Shown one piece after another: positions 1-7,920 of a stretch of 7,970 bases of DNA. Position 1 is the first letter of the stretch; each line of letters opens with the position of its first letter. This DNA comes from Fidelibacterota bacterium (GTDB lineage: Bacteria > Fidelibacterota > Marinisomatia > Marinisomatales > TCS55). Below the pieces are notes generated by a model, which did no database searches, was not told the DNA's origin, and worked only from the letters and a program-made list of their open reading frames with translations. The DNA is taken from positions 5,817 to 13,786 of the forward strand of contig NZXJ01000039.1 in the NCBI GenBank assembly GCA_002701945.1, in the 5' to 3' direction. The translations under genes and the position numbers were made by a program.

Positions 1-2384
1 ACTTTGTGTTTGCTAAGTGATTTTTCAATGTGTGATTTTCTCTGTGTTTTGTTTGGGTGAATTAAGTTCCATCTTTCTGTTTCTTCTGCGTCTTTTCTTA
101 GTTCGCTAAAACTTGTTACATTCCAAATTCCCGGCTCTACTCCCCAGTCTTTTTTTAGTAGCTCTGCAGCTTTTAGTGTTTCATTCATCAGCGGCCCACT
201 CCCCAACAGTCTAATCGTGGGGGTTTTTGTCGATTTAATTTTATATAAACCTTTTACGATGTACGCAGAAACATCCTTAGGTATTTGCGGGTGTTTGTAA
301 TTTTCATTTTCTACGGTAATATAATAAATACAATCGTTATTTTTTTCATACATATCTTTTAATCCGTAATGAACAACTGTTGCAATTTCGTACCCATAAG
401 ATAAATCATAAGCTTTGATGTTTGGGGTTACTGCGGCTGCTAAATGACTGTGTCCATCTTGGTGTTGCAACCCTTCTCCGTTTAATGTTGTTCTTCCTGC
501 TGTTCCTCCAATTAAAAACCCCCTAGCTCTCATGTCGCTTGCTGCCCATATAAAATCCCATATTCTTTGAAACCCAAACATAGAATAGTAAATATAAAAA
601 GGGATCATGTTTATGCCATTTAAGCTATAGCTTGTTCCAGCCGCTATAAAAGATGATACGGCTCCGGCTTCATTTATACCCTCTTCAAGAATTTGCCCAT
701 CTTTTGATTCTTTATAATAAAGAAACTGGTCTGAATCTACGGGCTCATAAAGCTGGCCGTTGTGTGCGTATATGCCGAGCTGCCTAAAAAGAGGGTCCAT
801 GCCAAAAGTTCTAGCCTCATCAGGAATTATTGGTACAACATTTTTTCCTATTTCTTTATCTTTCGTTAATATGGTTAACAGTCGCACATATGCCATGGTG
901 GTTGAAATTTCTCTATCGCCTGATCCGTTTAAAAGTTCTTCAAATATGGTAATCTTTGGTATTTTAATTCTTGGCCCTTTGGTTTTTCTTTCTGGGACAA
1001 ACCCGCCTAGTTTTTTTCGTTGGTTTAATAAATATTGTGCTTCTTTACTGTTTGCTCTTGGCTTATAAAACAAGGTTGATTGCGACTGTTTGTCTGAAAG
1101 TGGAATATCGAAACGATCTCTAAAATACAATAACTCTTCTTGGTTTAGTTTTTTTTGTTGGTGTGTAATGTTTCTGCCTTCTCCAGCCTCACCTAAACCA
1201 TAACCCTTTATTGTTCTGGTAAGTATAACGGTTGGTTTTCCTTTCGTTTCAACAGCTTCTTTAAAAGCTGCATACACCTTAACAGGGTCATGTCCGCCGA
1301 CCCTCATTTTTTCTAACTCTTTATCGGTTTTTGTTGCAACCATTTCTAAAAGCTCAGGGTATTTTCCCCAAAAATGTTTGCGTATATAAGCACCGCCCTC
1401 AACTACGTATTTTAATAGATCACCATCTACTATTTCTTCAGCCCTCTTTAAAAAGAAATGTCCGTTTTCATGATTAATATATTCATCAAAATCTGTCCCC
1501 CAAATTACCTTTATAACATTCCACCCGGCGCCCCTAAAAGCCCCCTCTAGTTCTTGGATTACCTTACTGTTTCCCCTTACGGGGCCATCTAGTCTTTGAA
1601 GGTTACAATTAATTACAAAAATTAAATTATCAAGCTGTTCTCTTGCCGCTAATGTTAAGCCTGCTGTTGATTCTGGTTCATCCATTTCTCCATCCCCAAG
1701 AAAAGCCCAAACTTTTCTGTTGGTGTTTTTCATTAAACCTCTATCAATTAAATAGTTCATAAAGCGCGCTTGATACACCGCCATTAAAGGGCCTAAACCC
1801 ATGGATACCGTAGCAAACTGCCAGAATTTTGGCATCAACCAGGGGTGTGGATAAGATGAAAGTCCGCCACTTGGGGTAAGTTCTCGTCTAAAGTTTTGGA
1901 GCGCGTTTTTATCAAGCCTTCCTTCTAAAAATGCTCGAGCATAAATACCGGGCGAGGCGTGTCCCTGGAAAAATATTAAATCTGCTCCATCTGGATGTTT
2001 GGGGCCTTTGAAAAAATGGTTAAACCCTATTTCATATAATGTTGCTGCTGATGCATATGTTGAAATGTGTCCACCTATGCCGGGATTGTTTGTGTTTGCC
2101 GACACTACCATCGCCATTGCGTTCCAGCGGATTATTGATTTAATTTTTCTTTCTGTTTCTCTATCGCCCTTAAAAGGAGCCTCTTGATTAACGTTGATTG
2201 TATTTATAAATGGCGTGTTTGTATTAAAAGGCAGACGGGCGCCCTTTGTTGACGCATAATCAACCAGTTTTTCTAATAAATATCTCGTTCTTTCAAAGCC
2301 GTGCTCTTCAAGCTCGTCTTCTAAAGACTCGATCCACTCTTGTGTTTCTTGTGGGTCTATATCTGTTTTATCAGAGGGAATCAT
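1..2384 (-). CDS. aceE: Pyruvate dehydrogenase E1 component, homodimeric type (C-terminus cut by the window edge)
   Basis: This is the thiamine-diphosphate-dependent E1 subunit of the pyruvate dehydrogenase complex. It decarboxylates pyruvate and passes the acetyl group to the lipoyl domains of E2 in the cytoplasm. The frame is open from ATG 2384 to the left edge, giving about 794 codons; E. coli AceE has 887 residues, so roughly 90 are missing. The N-terminus (DIDPQETQEWIESLE) matches the family start. The ThDP/Mg motif GDGEMDEPES begins at residue 230, followed by VINCNLQRLDGPVRGN. The active-site-loop histidine region GRNITHQQKKLN has its His at residue 408. Later blocks FYIYYSMFGFQRI, GRTTLNGEGLQHQDGHSH and WNVTSFSELRKD are all typical. 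An in-frame TAA lies two codons before the ATG, which supports this start, but no Shine-Dalgarno sequence is seen. I found no frameshift. It lies 64 nt downstream of the MATE gene, so it may have its own promoter; aceF and lpd would be expected beyond the left edge. Confidence 0.97.
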   Translation of the reverse strand, partial: MIPSDKTDIDPQETQEWIESLEDELEEHGFERTRYLLEKLVDYASTKGARLPFNTNTPFINTINVNQEAPFKGDRETERKIKSIIRWNAMAMVVSANTNNPGIGGHISTYASAATLYEIGFNHFFKGPKHPDGADLIFFQGHASPGIYARAFLEGRLDKNALQNFRRELTPSGGLSSYPHPWLMPKFWQFATVSMGLGPLMAVYQARFMNYLIDRGLMKNTNRKVWAFLGDGEMDEPESTAGLTLAAREQLDNLIFVINCNLQRLDGPVRGNSKVIQELEGAFRGAGWNVIKVIWGTDFDEYINHENGHFFLKRAEEIVDGDLLKYVVEGGAYIRKHFWGKYPELLEMVATKTDKELEKMRVGGHDPVKVYAAFKEAVETKGKPTVILTRTIKGYGLGEAGEGRNITHQQKKLNQEELLYFRDRFDIPLSDKQSQSTLFYKPRANSKEAQYLLNQRKKLGGFVPERKTKGPRIKIPKITIFEELLNGSGDREISTTMAYVRLLTILTKDKEIGKNVVPIIPDEARTFGMDPLFRQLGIYAHNGQLYEPVDSDQFLYYKESKDGQILEEGINEAGAVSSFIAAGTSYSLNGINMIPFYIYYSMFGFQRIWDFIWAASDMRARGFLIGGTAGRTTLNGEGLQHQDGHSHLAAAVTPNIKAYDLSYGYEIATVVHYGLKDMYEKNNDCIYYITVENENYKHPQIPKDVSAYIVKGLYKIKSTKTPTIRLLGSGPLMNETLKAAELLKKDWGVEPGIWNVTSFSELRKDAEETERWNLIHPNKTQRKSHIEKSLSKHK

Positions 2385-2448
2385 TGTTTATAAATTAATG
2401 TGCTTGCGTTAATTAAATAACTAATAAGATGTAAGTTTAAATCAAACG
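2385..2448 (-). other. Intergenic gap between MATE gene and aceE; possible aceE promoter region
   Basis: This 64-nt stretch is very AT-rich and is the only gap in the window longer than 10 nt. Read on the minus strand it holds a TTGATT that could serve as a -35 element (2440-2445), but no good -10 hexamer at proper spacing. A short imperfect palindrome, GTTATTTAATTAAC, lies at 2408-2421 and could be an operator or chance. No GC-rich hairpin with a T-run is visible, so read-through from the upstream genes into aceE is possible. No PdhR-like site is apparent. Confidence 0.3.
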
Positions 2449-3873
2449 TCAGATAGTAATTTCTTTCCAGCTTCCTTCCTTAATTTTCCAAACCATAGCT
2501 ATAGCAAAGAACAAAAGGTAGCTACCGAAAAACAACCAGGGAGCAACAAAACCATAGCCAAGCTTAACGCCAAAATAATAACTACAAGGTAAAAAATAAA
2601 ACCAAATTAATGTACTTTCTACCACGCTAGGGTATAAGGTGTTTCCAGCACCCGAAAGAGCAAACCAAAGCGTCATACCTATGGCGTCAACAACCTGTAA
2701 AACGCCAGCTAAGCGTAGCGCAAGAGAACCAAAATGTAAAACTTCTTTTTCTGTGCTAAACAACCCAATGATTGATTCTGGGATTAAAACAAAGAAAACA
2801 CCTACCGCACCCATCACAAAAAGGCTTAACCTTGTGCTTTCATGAATGCTCACTTCAGCTTTTTTGATATTTCTTTTGCCCATATATTTTCCTACTAACG
2901 TGGCGCATGACTGGCCAATACCCGCTGCCGGCATAAAAGAAACTTGCAGAATTGTAAACACAACCTCTGTTGCAGCTAGCTCATAAATCCCAATTATTCC
3001 AACCACCTTATAAAAAACAACATAGCCTGACATTGTAAACACCTCCTGAGACCCTTGAGGTATGGCCAGCTTTATTTGCCTAATCAATATTGACGGTCTT
3101 AGTTTGGTTGAAAATACTAGAAATGTATTTTTTATATCTTTATTAAATAACATAAAAAAATAATAAACTAACATAAACGCCGAAGCCAAAACCGTTGCAA
3201 TAGCGGCACCCTTAACTCCAAGAGCTGGAAATTCAAAAATTGTCCATATGTTACTTAAAAAATTGAGGTTGTGCTTTTGAAAAAAATTTTCTACACCTGT
3301 TGAGCCATATATAAAACCCGCGTTTAAGTAAACGTTTAGTATGTTTGATGTTATGGTTACTTTCATATGTATTTTAGTTTTTTCAATACCGGTAAAAAAA
3401 CCTTGAAAAATAAAACAACACGATGAAAAAAAGACGCCTATAAAAGCAAAAGAAATATATTCTTTGGTAAGCATTATAACCTCTACGTCTTCAAGAAGAA
3501 GTTGTGCTATTTGCTCAGAATACGTAAGGCCAAAAAAGGACACCGGAAGAGCATAGCACACAGACAACAAAAGCCCTCCGCGTAGCGCAGCGCCACATTC
3601 GTGTAGTTTGTTTTGTCCTAGGCGCCTAGAAGAAACTGTTTGGGTGGCTGTTCTAAGGCCTATAGAAAAACTAATTATTGTCCATACAACCATTGAGCCC
3701 ATCCCGGTAGCGGCAAGGGCTTTTGACCCAAGGTGGCCAACCATCATCACATCTACAAAGCTCATCATTGTTCTGCTTATATTGCTTAAAATTACTGGCG
3801 TGGCCAGCTTTTTGACTTCGGTTGCAACGGTTTTATCAACTTTTTTATAAAGCTGGCGAAGCTGAAGGGTCAT
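2449..3873 (-). CDS. MATE-family multidrug/toxin efflux transporter
   Basis: This 474-residue inner-membrane protein belongs to the multidrug and toxic compound extrusion family (NorM/DinF-like), which exports cationic drugs or metabolites in exchange for Na+ or H+. The length fits the usual 12-helix topology of two six-helix halves. The first helix carries SFVDVMMVGHLGS (residues 38-50), the family hallmark, with Asp41 at the position of the conserved helix-1 acidic residue. The second half shows GIGQSCATLVGKYMGKRN (about 318-335), a repeat of RTATQTVSSRRLGQNK in the first half (about 74-89), and DAIGMTLWFALSGAGNT (about 396-412). A hydrophilic stretch at about 191-212 looks like an enlarged loop before helix 6. 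The ATG lies 2 nt after the stop of the 84-residue gene, with no Shine-Dalgarno sequence, suggesting translational coupling. Family assignment is firm; substrate and subfamily cannot be told from sequence. Confidence 0.93.
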   Translation of the reverse strand: MTLQLRQLYKKVDKTVATEVKKLATPVILSNISRTMMSFVDVMMVGHLGSKALAATGMGSMVVWTIISFSIGLRTATQTVSSRRLGQNKLHECGAALRGGLLLSVCYALPVSFFGLTYSEQIAQLLLEDVEVIMLTKEYISFAFIGVFFSSCCFIFQGFFTGIEKTKIHMKVTITSNILNVYLNAGFIYGSTGVENFFQKHNLNFLSNIWTIFEFPALGVKGAAIATVLASAFMLVYYFFMLFNKDIKNTFLVFSTKLRPSILIRQIKLAIPQGSQEVFTMSGYVVFYKVVGIIGIYELAATEVVFTILQVSFMPAAGIGQSCATLVGKYMGKRNIKKAEVSIHESTRLSLFVMGAVGVFFVLIPESIIGLFSTEKEVLHFGSLALRLAGVLQVVDAIGMTLWFALSGAGNTLYPSVVESTLIWFYFLPCSYYFGVKLGYGFVAPWLFFGSYLLFFAIAMVWKIKEGSWKEITI

Positions 3874-3875
3874 TT

Positions 3876-4130
3876 TTATTTAATTATTGTGTTTATGTTT
3901 TTTGATAATAGAAAAGTTTTTGTTTTGCTGCATATAGGCGCATAGGTTTCTAAGCTTACTTTTATATTAGGTGTCGTTTTTTGGATAGCTTTTGCTTGCT
4001 CTAAAAGGCGAACCCCGTCTTTCATAATAACTCTGCTTTTTCTTTTTACAACTATTGCTATGTGGCCTGGGCTTTTTTCTTCTATTAAAACTCGACTGTT
4101 TAGGTTGTACTTTTTTGGGTCTAGATACAT
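3876..4130 (-). CDS. Small basic protein of unknown function (84 aa)
   Basis: I do not recognise this family. The protein is strongly basic by my count (about 17 Lys/Arg against 6 Asp/Glu) and has no signal peptide or membrane segment. The layout suggests a small alpha/beta fold: strands at about 13-18 (RVLIEE) and 22-30 (HIAIVVKRK), a helix at about 38-52 (DGVRLLEQAKAIQKT), and a strand at 56-61 (IKVSLE), followed by TYAPICSKTKTFL with one cysteine. The well-ordered pattern and tight placement, 3 nt after the upstream stop and 2 nt before the MATE start, argue that it is a real gene. There is no Shine-Dalgarno sequence, so translation probably depends on the upstream gene. A nucleic-acid-binding or regulatory role would suit the charge, but that is conjecture. 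Confidence 0.7.
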   Translation of the reverse strand: MYLDPKKYNLNSRVLIEEKSPGHIAIVVKRKSRVIMKDGVRLLEQAKAIQKTTPNIKVSLETYAPICSKTKTFLLSKNINTIIK

Positions 4131-4133
4131 ACG

Positions 4134-4688
4134 TTAAGATATAAATGTTAAAATGGTTAAAATGTTATCGTTAGTTTTTTTATCAGGGACCCCAACTCCT
4201 TGTACTTCAAAACCTAGATAGCTAAACACGGGCGCAACCAACCCAATTGAGCTGCTCCATACAACTTGATTGTTAAGGTTTTTTGAGGATAAATATCTTT
4301 TAGGGCCAAGGGTGTGAACCGTTGTTTTGTTTTTGGTTGGCGATTGATATATTGTTGTCATATCTGGAAATTGTGGCTTCTCCAAAAAAGGTGTTTTGCC
4401 ATTCAAAAAATTTTTGCCTGACCTGTTCACGTGTCCAGTTATGGTTGTAAGTCTGCTTTTGTTTTTTATCTGATCTACCACCGTTATGTTCTTTGTGTTA
4501 AGACTGTTTTTCAGCTTATGTAAGTTTTCGGGTGAGCATGTTAATGCTGATATCTTATCTGGCCATACAATTAAGTTGTTTTTTAGCTCTATAGCCCTAT
4601 GGTTTACAGCGTTTATTTTTTTCTTATAATTTTCTCCAACGCTTGGTTGATAACAAAAATATATTATTCTATTGTAAAGGCTTTTCAT
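4134..4688 (-). CDS. Short, divergent purine nucleoside phosphorylase-like protein (184 aa), function uncertain
   Basis: The central part (residues 80-114) resembles the PNP signature. LTTITGHVNRSGKN followed by FLNG and then FPDMTTIY parallels the family pattern L-x-x-IT-D-HIN-x-x-G-x-NPLIG and FPDMS-x-AY. A second weaker match is YLGFEVQGVGVPD (157-169) against the family's LGADAVGMSTVPE. However, ordinary trimeric PNPs have about 270 residues. This protein lacks the N-terminal GSGLG phosphate loop, the RxHxYEG segment and the NAAGG block. The usual YE-x-P glutamate is not seen, and the chain ends just before the position of the purine-contacting Asn. It is therefore probably not an active phosphorylase of the usual kind; it could be a degenerate relative or a repurposed fold. 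The ATG overlaps the yggS stop by 4 nt, with only a weak GGA upstream. The open frame is intact and in operon context, so I call it a gene rather than a pseudogene. Confidence 0.6.
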   Translation of the reverse strand: MKSLYNRIIYFCYQPSVGENYKKKINAVNHRAIELKNNLIVWPDKISALTCSPENLHKLKNSLNTKNITVVDQIKNKSRLTTITGHVNRSGKNFLNGKTPFLEKPQFPDMTTIYQSPTKNKTTVHTLGPKRYLSSKNLNNQVVWSSSIGLVAPVFSYLGFEVQGVGVPDKKTNDNILTILTFIS

Positions 4689-5374
4689 TCTCTTTTTCCA
4701 AAAAGCGCTGTTCCAAGCCGTATCATAGTGCTTCCTTCTTTAATTGCTATGTCATAATCTCCGCTCATTCCCATAGATAGCTCTGCTAACCGTTTGTTGG
4801 CTGGTAGCTGTCTGTTCAGGTTTTCTTTTGTTTTTCTTAAGGACTTAAATGCATTTTGTGTTTTTTTTATGTCTTTTGTGTTTGGTCCAACTGTCATCAA
4901 ACCTCGCACGTTTAAATTTTTAATTTCTATACACTCTAGAATGCTTTGGTCGTCTTCAAGTTTAAAGCCAAACTTGTTTTCTTCTCCGCTTGTATTTATC
5001 TCTATAAGAGTTTCTATGTTTTGATTATTTTTTTCTGTTTTTAATGCTATTTTTTTTCCAAGACTTATACTGTCGATAGAGTCAATGGTATTAAAAAGGG
5101 TAAGGGCTTTATTTATTTTATTGCTTTGCAGGTGACCAATCATACGTTTTGTAAAACCTATGTTTTTATGTTTAAGCGGCACGAGTTTATTTTCTGCTTC
5201 TTGCACTCTATTTTCTCCTATGTGAGTTATTCCATGGCGAATACAGCTTTCAATTAAGTTTATGTTTTGTTTTTTTGTTGCTGCAACTAGAGTTATTAAA
5301 TCTTTTCTGTTGCAAGAATCCAATGATGTTTGGATTTTTTCGTTAATTATTTTAATCTGATCAAACAGGCTCAC
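4685..5374 (-). CDS. yggS: YggS/PLPBP family pyridoxal 5'-phosphate homeostasis protein
   Basis: This is a cytoplasmic single-domain protein with the alanine-racemase-like TIM barrel. It binds pyridoxal phosphate and buffers vitamin B6 and amino-acid pools without known catalytic activity. The length of 229 residues is normal. The PLP lysine is most likely Lys34 in LVAATKKQN, where the family usually has a VSKTKP-type motif. Other family blocks are [13 protein letters not shown] (51-63), MIGHLQSNK (78-86), [13 protein letters not shown] (125-137), and the phosphate-binding C-terminal block [13 protein letters not shown] (199-211) with [13 protein letters not shown] (214-226). Position 77 is Arg, where WHxIG/FHxIG is more usual. 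The start is GTG at 5374, overlapping the gyrA stop by 4 nt; there is no other suitable start nearby, so coupling to gyrA translation is likely. In many bacteria yggS sits beside proC or yggT; neither is seen here. Confidence 0.95.
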   Translation of the reverse strand: MSLFDQIKIINEKIQTSLDSCNRKDLITLVAATKKQNINLIESCIRHGITHIGENRVQEAENKLVPLKHKNIGFTKRMIGHLQSNKINKALTLFNTIDSIDSISLGKKIALKTEKNNQNIETLIEINTSGEENKFGFKLEDDQSILECIEIKNLNVRGLMTVGPNTKDIKKTQNAFKSLRKTKENLNRQLPANKRLAELSMGMSGDYDIAIKEGSTMIRLGTALFGKRE

Positions 5375-7908
5375 ACCTGTTCTTGCGGCTCTTCTGGCTC
5401 TTCTGGTTGGCTTGGGTTTTCTTCTTCTTTTATAGCCTCTGTTGTATCGCTTTGTTCTATGTCTTTAGGGGGGGTGTTGTCATCGTTAATTACTCTTGAT
5501 ATAGATGAAATTTTTGTCCCATCATCAAGCTTTACAAGTTTCACGCCCTGGGTAACTCTTCCAATTGTTCTAATTTGAGACACAGGCTGCCTCATTAATA
5601 CACCTTTGTCTGTAATAACTATTAAATCATCAGCGTCAACGACCTCCATAATTGAAACCATTTTCCCTGTTTTTTCAGTAACCCTCATGGTCATCACGCC
5701 CTTACCGCCGCGGGTTTGTGTTCTGTATTGAATTACATCTGTTCTTTTTCCAAGGCCCTTCTCTGTTGCGACCAATATTGTACCTTCTCTTTTTACAACT
5801 AGCATTGCTATGACATAGTCTTCTTTTGAGCTAAGAGTAATTCCTTTTACTCCCATTGTTTTTCTTCCGGTCGGCCGAATATTTTTTTCTGAAAAACGTA
5901 TTGATTTTCCACCCCTTGTGCCTAACAGTATATCGTTTTCACCGTTCGTGATTCTTGCCTCTATAAGCGTGTCGCCATCGCGAATCTCGATCGCGTAGAT
6001 TCCGCCTTTTCTAGGCTTGCTATAGGCTGACAAAACAGTTTTCTTTACTAAGCCTTTTCTTGTAGCCATTACAATATAATGATTATCATCAAACTCTTTT
6101 ACGCTAACAAACGCTTCAACTTTTTCTCCAGGTTCACAGCCAATTAAATTAACAATAGCTCTTCCTTTCGTCGCTCTTCCGCCTTGGGGTATATCATAAA
6201 CTTTTAACCAATAACATTTTCCTAAGTTGGTAAAAAACAACATATAGTTGTGCGTGTTTGCAATAAATAAATGTTCAACAAAATCTTCATCGTTGCTTGT
6301 GGCGCCCTGCACCCCGCGACCACCCCTTCTTTGAGTTCTATATGTGTTCAAAGCTGTTCTTTTAATATAACCGCTGTGCGTTATGGTTAAAACAACCTCT
6401 TCTTCGGCTATCATGTCCTCCATAGAAAAGTTAGAGTCTACGGGAACAATTTCTGTTCTTCTTTCATCACCAAACTCGTCTTTAACCAAAAGCATTTCTT
6501 CTTTTATTATGTCCATTCTTTGGCTTTTGCTGTCTAAGATTCCTTTTAAGAAAGATATGAGCTTTATTACCTCTTTATACTCAGCAACAACTTTTTCAAC
6601 CTCAAGGCCGGTTAGTTTTTGAAGCCTCATATCTAAAATAGCTTGAGATTGTATTTCAGATAGATTAAAAGCGTTCATTAGGCCTTCTTTGGCTTGCGCT
6701 GGGTCTTTACTTCCTTTGATTATTGAAATAATTTCATCAATGTTGTCAAGCGCAATTTTTAATCCTTCTAAAATATGCGCTCTCGCCTCTGCCGCTTTTA
6801 AATCAAATTCAGTTCTTCTAACCACCACCTCATGTCTAAAATCAACAAAATGTTCTAAAACTTTTTTAATTGGCATTATTTTGGGAACGCCATCTACAAG
6901 TGCTAACAAAATTATTCCGAACGTATCTTGTAGTTGGGTTTGTTGGTAAAGCTGATTTAAAATCACCTCAGGAACTGCGTCTCGCTTGGTTTCGATTACA
7001 ACGCGAATTCCATCTTTATCAGATTCGTCTCTAAGATCTGTTATCCCAACAATCTTTTTATCTCTAACTAGGTCGGCTATTTTTTCAACTACATTCGCCT
7101 TGTTTGTTTGATAAGGAACTTCTGTTATAACAATACTATCTTTGCCGTTTTTGGCTGTTTCGATATGAGCGCGCGCTCGCATCTTTATTTTTCCTCGACC
7201 TGTTTCATATGCCAACTTTAAACCGTCTATACCTAAAATCATTCCAGCCGTTGGAAAGTCTGGGCCTTTAATATGTTCCATTAATTCTTCTGTTGTTATA
7301 TTTTTATTATTAATTAAAGCAACAAGGCCATCAATAATTTCACTAAGGTTGTGTGGTGGTATCTTTGTTGCCATTCCAACTGCAATACCCTCAGAGCCGT
7401 TGACTAAAAGGGTTGGCACTGTTGTTGGCAACACCGTTGGTTCTTTTAACGTTTCGTCAAAGTTGGGCCCCCACTCAACTGTATCTTTTTCAAGGTCTTT
7501 TAAAAGCTCTGCTGATAGCTTTGTCATTCTAGATTCTGTGTACCTCATGGCGGCGGCGTTGTCACCATCGATTGACCCAAAGTTTCCTTGTCCGTCTACC
7601 AGCTCGTAACGCATAGAAAAGTCTTGGGCCATTCTTACAAGAGCGTCATAAATAGAAGAGTCTCCATGTGGGTGATACTTACCCATAACCTCTCCAACAA
7701 TTCTAGCACATTTTTTGTAGGGTCTATTCCAAGACGACCCCAGCTCGCTCATTCCATATAAAATTCTTCTATGAACTGGTTTTAAACCATCTCTAACGTC
7801 TGGAAGGGCCCTCGAAACTATTACGGACATTGAATAGTTTAGATAGCTCTCCCTCATTTCATCTACAATGTCTCTTGGTAGTGTGTTGTCTCTGTTTATA
7901 TCAACCAT
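5371..7908 (-). CDS. gyrA: DNA gyrase subunit A
   Basis: This is the breakage-reunion subunit of DNA gyrase, which with GyrB forms the A2B2 enzyme that introduces negative supercoils using ATP. It has 845 residues. The winged-helix region carries the catalytic Arg122-Tyr123 pair in AAAMRYTE. The quinolone-determining region reads [15 protein letters not shown], with Ser84 and Asp88 at the positions of E. coli Ser83 and Asp87, i.e. the susceptible state. The GyrA box QRRGGRG begins at residue 526 and opens the C-terminal DNA-wrapping beta-pinwheel; degenerate blade repeats follow ([42 protein letters not shown]). In E. coli the box begins at 560, so the tower/coiled-coil region here is shorter. 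The tail (about 820-845) is acidic and proline-rich, reminiscent of the regulatory tail of E. coli GyrA. The full GyrA box separates it from ParC. The ATG at 7908 has a good Shine-Dalgarno sequence 6 nt upstream. Confidence 0.99.
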   Translation of the reverse strand: MVDINRDNTLPRDIVDEMRESYLNYSMSVIVSRALPDVRDGLKPVHRRILYGMSELGSSWNRPYKKCARIVGEVMGKYHPHGDSSIYDALVRMAQDFSMRYELVDGQGNFGSIDGDNAAAMRYTESRMTKLSAELLKDLEKDTVEWGPNFDETLKEPTVLPTTVPTLLVNGSEGIAVGMATKIPPHNLSEIIDGLVALINNKNITTEELMEHIKGPDFPTAGMILGIDGLKLAYETGRGKIKMRARAHIETAKNGKDSIVITEVPYQTNKANVVEKIADLVRDKKIVGITDLRDESDKDGIRVVIETKRDAVPEVILNQLYQQTQLQDTFGIILLALVDGVPKIMPIKKVLEHFVDFRHEVVVRRTEFDLKAAEARAHILEGLKIALDNIDEIISIIKGSKDPAQAKEGLMNAFNLSEIQSQAILDMRLQKLTGLEVEKVVAEYKEVIKLISFLKGILDSKSQRMDIIKEEMLLVKDEFGDERRTEIVPVDSNFSMEDMIAEEEVVLTITHSGYIKRTALNTYRTQRRGGRGVQGATSNDEDFVEHLFIANTHNYMLFFTNLGKCYWLKVYDIPQGGRATKGRAIVNLIGCEPGEKVEAFVSVKEFDDNHYIVMATRKGLVKKTVLSAYSKPRKGGIYAIEIRDGDTLIEARITNGENDILLGTRGGKSIRFSEKNIRPTGRKTMGVKGITLSSKEDYVIAMLVVKREGTILVATEKGLGKRTDVIQYRTQTRGGKGVMTMRVTEKTGKMVSIMEVVDADDLIVITDKGVLMRQPVSQIRTIGRVTQGVKLVKLDDGTKISSISRVINDDNTPPKDIEQSDTTEAIKEEENPSQPEEPEEPQEQV
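5388..5405 (-). repeat. Two exact tandem copies of a 9-nt unit in the gyrA tail
   Basis: The plus-strand unit gctcttctg occurs twice in a row and encodes the Pro-Glu-Glu repeats (PEEPEEP, residues 835-841) of the acidic GyrA tail. It is in frame, so gain or loss of a unit would change the tail length without disrupting the yggS overlap just downstream. Confidence 0.6.
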
Positions 7909-7914
7909 CTTTAA

Positions 7915-7920
7915 TCCTTT
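7915..7920 (-). promoter_or_regulatory. Shine-Dalgarno sequence of gyrA
   Basis: On the minus strand AAAGGA stands 6 nt before the gyrA ATG and overlaps the end of the gyrB stop codon. It is the only clear ribosome-binding site in the window and confirms the gyrA start at 7908. Confidence 0.75.

Noticed and set aside
760..1068. Plus-strand open frame of about 100 codons
   Set aside because: It lies entirely antisense to well-conserved aceE codons and has no recognisable protein features of its own.
1..2384. aceE as a broken gene because no complete ORF is seen
   Set aside because: The frame is open without interruption from the ATG to the edge and family motifs appear in order; it is only cut by the window boundary.
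1999..3850. Plus-strand open frames opposite aceE and the MATE gene
   Set aside because: They are shadows of conserved minus-strand genes with no ribosome-binding site or family motif.
5330..7609. Several plus-strand open frames of 76-86 codons opposite gyrA and yggS
   Set aside because: All are antisense to strongly conserved coding sequence; their Ser/Phe-rich composition is what the complement of Glu/Lys-rich codons gives.
7642..7662. Possible quinolone-resistance substitution in the GyrA quinolone-determining region
   Set aside because: The residues at the key positions are Ser84 and Asp88, the usual susceptible state, so there is no resistance signature.
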